Shown: one piece after another, positions 62,711-64,000 of the stretch
Numbering within the stretch: the stretch's first letter is position 1
Layout of the letters: every line of letters starts with the position of its first letter
From: JALORV01 sp963712485
Lineage (GTDB): Bacteria > Pseudomonadota > Gammaproteobacteria > Burkholderiales > Burkholderiaceae_F
Assembly (NCBI GenBank): GCA_963712485.1
Contig: CAVQID010000060.1
Location: 1 to 64,000, forward strand
DNA: 64,000 nucleotides
Direction: 5' to 3'
Notes under the pieces: generated by a model
The model's database searches: none
Seen by the model: the letters and a program-made list of their open reading frames with translations, nothing else
What the model was told of the DNA's origin: nothing
Made by a program: the position numbers and the translations under genes

Positions 62711-64000
62711 ATGAATGACGCCTCCAACCTTCGCGCGGTCCCGGCGGGAACCCGCGTCGAGATGGCCAATGCCATCCGCGCGCTTGCGATGGATGCGGTT
62801 CAGAAGGCGAACTCCGGGCATCCCGGCATGCCGATGGGGATGGCAGAGATTGCGGTGGCCCTTTGGGGCGGTCACCTTGCGCACAATCCCGCCAATCCGC
62901 ACTGGCCGAACCGGGATCGCTTCGTGCTCTCCAACGGGCATGGCTCGATGCTGCAATATGCACTGCTGCATCTCACCGGGTACGACCTGCCCATGCAGGA
63001 ACTGGTGAATTTCCGCCAGATGCACAGCCTCACGCCGGGGCATCCGGAAGTCGACGTCACGCCCGGTGTAGAGACGACCACGGGCCCGCTCGGGCAAGGA
63101 CTCGCCAACGCCGTCGGCATGGCGCTCGCCGAGCGGCTGCTGGCGCACGAATTCAACCGGCCGGGTTTTCCGCTGGTGGATCACCACAGCTACGTCTTCC
63201 TGGGCGATGGCTGCCTGATGGAAGGCATTTCGCATGAGGTGGCCTCGCTCGCCGGCGTGTGGCAACTCGCCAAGCTGATCGCCATCTACGACGACAACGG
63301 CATTTCGATCGACGGCGAAGTCGGCCACTGGTTCGCCGATGACACGGCAGCGCGTTTCCGCGCGTACGGATGGAACGTCATCGGCCCGGTCGACGGCCAT
63401 GATGTCGCCGCGGTCGACGCTGCAATAGTCGCCGCGCGGCGCAGCGACAGGCCGAGCCTGATCATCGCTCGCACCGTGATCGGCAAGGGCTCGCCCAACC
63501 GCGCCGGCACCGAAAAGGCGCATGGCGAGGCGCTGGGTGACGCGGAGATCGCTGCAACCCGCGCGACAATCGGCTGGCCGCATGCGCCATTTACGGTGCC
63601 GGCCGAGGTCTATCGCGCGTGGGACGCGCGCACGTCGGGTGCGCGTAAGGAAGCCGCCTGGCAGGCGCTGTTTGAAAAGTACGCAAGTTCGTATCCGAGC
63701 GAAGCTGCCGAGTTCCGGCGTCGCGTTGACGGTGAACTGCCCGCGCAGTTTGCGCAAACGCTCGCCACCGCTGTCGAGAACGCGGCTGAGAAGAAGGAAA
63801 CGGTCGCGACGCGCAAGGCCTCGCAGCTGGCGCTCGACGTGCTCGGCAAGGCTTTGCCGGAAATGCTGGGCGGCTCGGCGGATCTCACCGGCAGCAACCT
63901 CACCAAGTGGAACAGCGCCGGCACGCTGAAGCCCGGCGGCGAGTTCGCTTTTGGACGGCACGTGCACTACGGTGTGCGCGAGTTCGGCATGAGCGCGATC
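62711..64000 (+). CDS. tkt: Transketolase, N-terminal part
   Basis: 430 residues to the window edge, of about 670. Thiamine-diphosphate enzyme of the pentose phosphate pathway/Calvin cycle. KANSGHPGMPMGMAE, RFVLSNGHGSMLQYALLH, GPLGQGLANAVGMA and the ThDP motif GDGCLMEGISHEVAS with later DDNGISIDG. Runs off the end inside the pyrimidine-binding domain (REFGMSAI). Confidence 0.96.
   Translation, partial: MNDASNLRAVPAGTRVEMANAIRALAMDAVQKANSGHPGMPMGMAEIAVALWGGHLAHNPANPHWPNRDRFVLSNGHGSMLQYALLHLTGYDLPMQELVNFRQMHSLTPGHPEVDVTPGVETTTGPLGQGLANAVGMALAERLLAHEFNRPGFPLVDHHSYVFLGDGCLMEGISHEVASLAGVWQLAKLIAIYDDNGISIDGEVGHWFADDTAARFRAYGWNVIGPVDGHDVAAVDAAIVAARRSDRPSLIIARTVIGKGSPNRAGTEKAHGEALGDAEIAATRATIGWPHAPFTVPAEVYRAWDARTSGARKEAAWQALFEKYASSYPSEAAEFRRRVDGELPAQFAQTLATAVENAAEKKETVATRKASQLALDVLGKALPEMLGGSADLTGSNLTKWNSAGTLKPGGEFAFGRHVHYGVREFGMSAI

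Overview
This window is a stretch of a high-GC Gram-negative chromosome. Gene content and order point to a betaproteobacterium close to the Burkholderiales: lpxC-dciA-M23 peptidase-secA-argJ, a yacG-zapD-coaE-pilD-pilC-pilB block, the ffh-ccsA-PP0621-pilS-pilR-ampD order, an aroQ-accB-accC-prmA run, lysine-rich histone H1-like proteins and a Mpl/YqiA/MarC/RNase II cluster. Almost everything is core housekeeping DNA. Many genes overlap by 4 bp (ATGA or GTGA) and are probably translationally coupled.

Layout. 0-8 kb: lipid A (lpxC, cut by the window edge), DciA, an M23 envelope peptidase, SecA, ArgJ, a DUF815 ATPase and a MutT-ThiE fusion. 8-14 kb, minus strand: YacG, ZapD, CoaE and type IV pilus genes pilD, pilC, pilB, then tRNA-Pro(CGG) with encoded CCA. 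14-21 kb: ispB facing rplU-rpmA-obgE-proB, then rppH and proS diverging over a palindromic promoter, and a lytic transglycosylase. 21-28 kb: ffh facing a CcsA-like protein, PP0621, the PilS/PilR two-component system and AmpD. 28-34 kb: class Ia ribonucleotide reductase behind paired NrdR boxes and a structured leader, then two lysine-rich H1-like genes and YggT. 34-41 kb, minus strand: a PfkB-family kinase, a DUF3426 protein, PrmA, AccC, AccB, AroQ, a thioredoxin-like protein and an unknown nucleotidyltransferase-like protein. 41-51 kb: Mpl, YqiA, an SDR reductase, YbaK, MarC, an RNase II homologue, TonB, AroE, MtgA, MgtE. 51-53 kb is the only clearly mobile region: a decayed IS481-family element between two inverted copies of a repeat. 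53-64 kb: a KTSC protein, UbiD, a second lytic transglycosylase with a hairpin-rich leader, a probable small RNA, MaeB, a secreted barnase-type RNase with its barstar, YidB, RsmE, SpeE/SpeD and the start of transketolase.

Functional themes: cell-envelope building and recycling (LpxC, Mpl, MtgA, AmpD, M23, two transglycosylases), type IV pilus assembly with its regulators, fatty-acid initiation (AccBC), dNTP and polyamine supply, and RNA turnover.

Unusual points: (1) a probable minus-strand sRNA at about 56.2 kb whose apical loop is an anti-Shine-Dalgarno CCUCC tract; (2) a multi-hairpin nrdA leader below two NrdR boxes; (3) apparent single-base frameshifts in pilR and twice in nrdA, all within 3.5 kb; (4) speD and speE in overlapping frames with no stop between them, which looks like a frameshifted SpeD-SpeE fusion; (5) a MITE-like element with 17-bp perfect ends at the end of aroE; (6) the inverted repeats around the IS remnant and a run-on mgtE. 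No CRISPR array, prophage, defence island or rRNA was seen.
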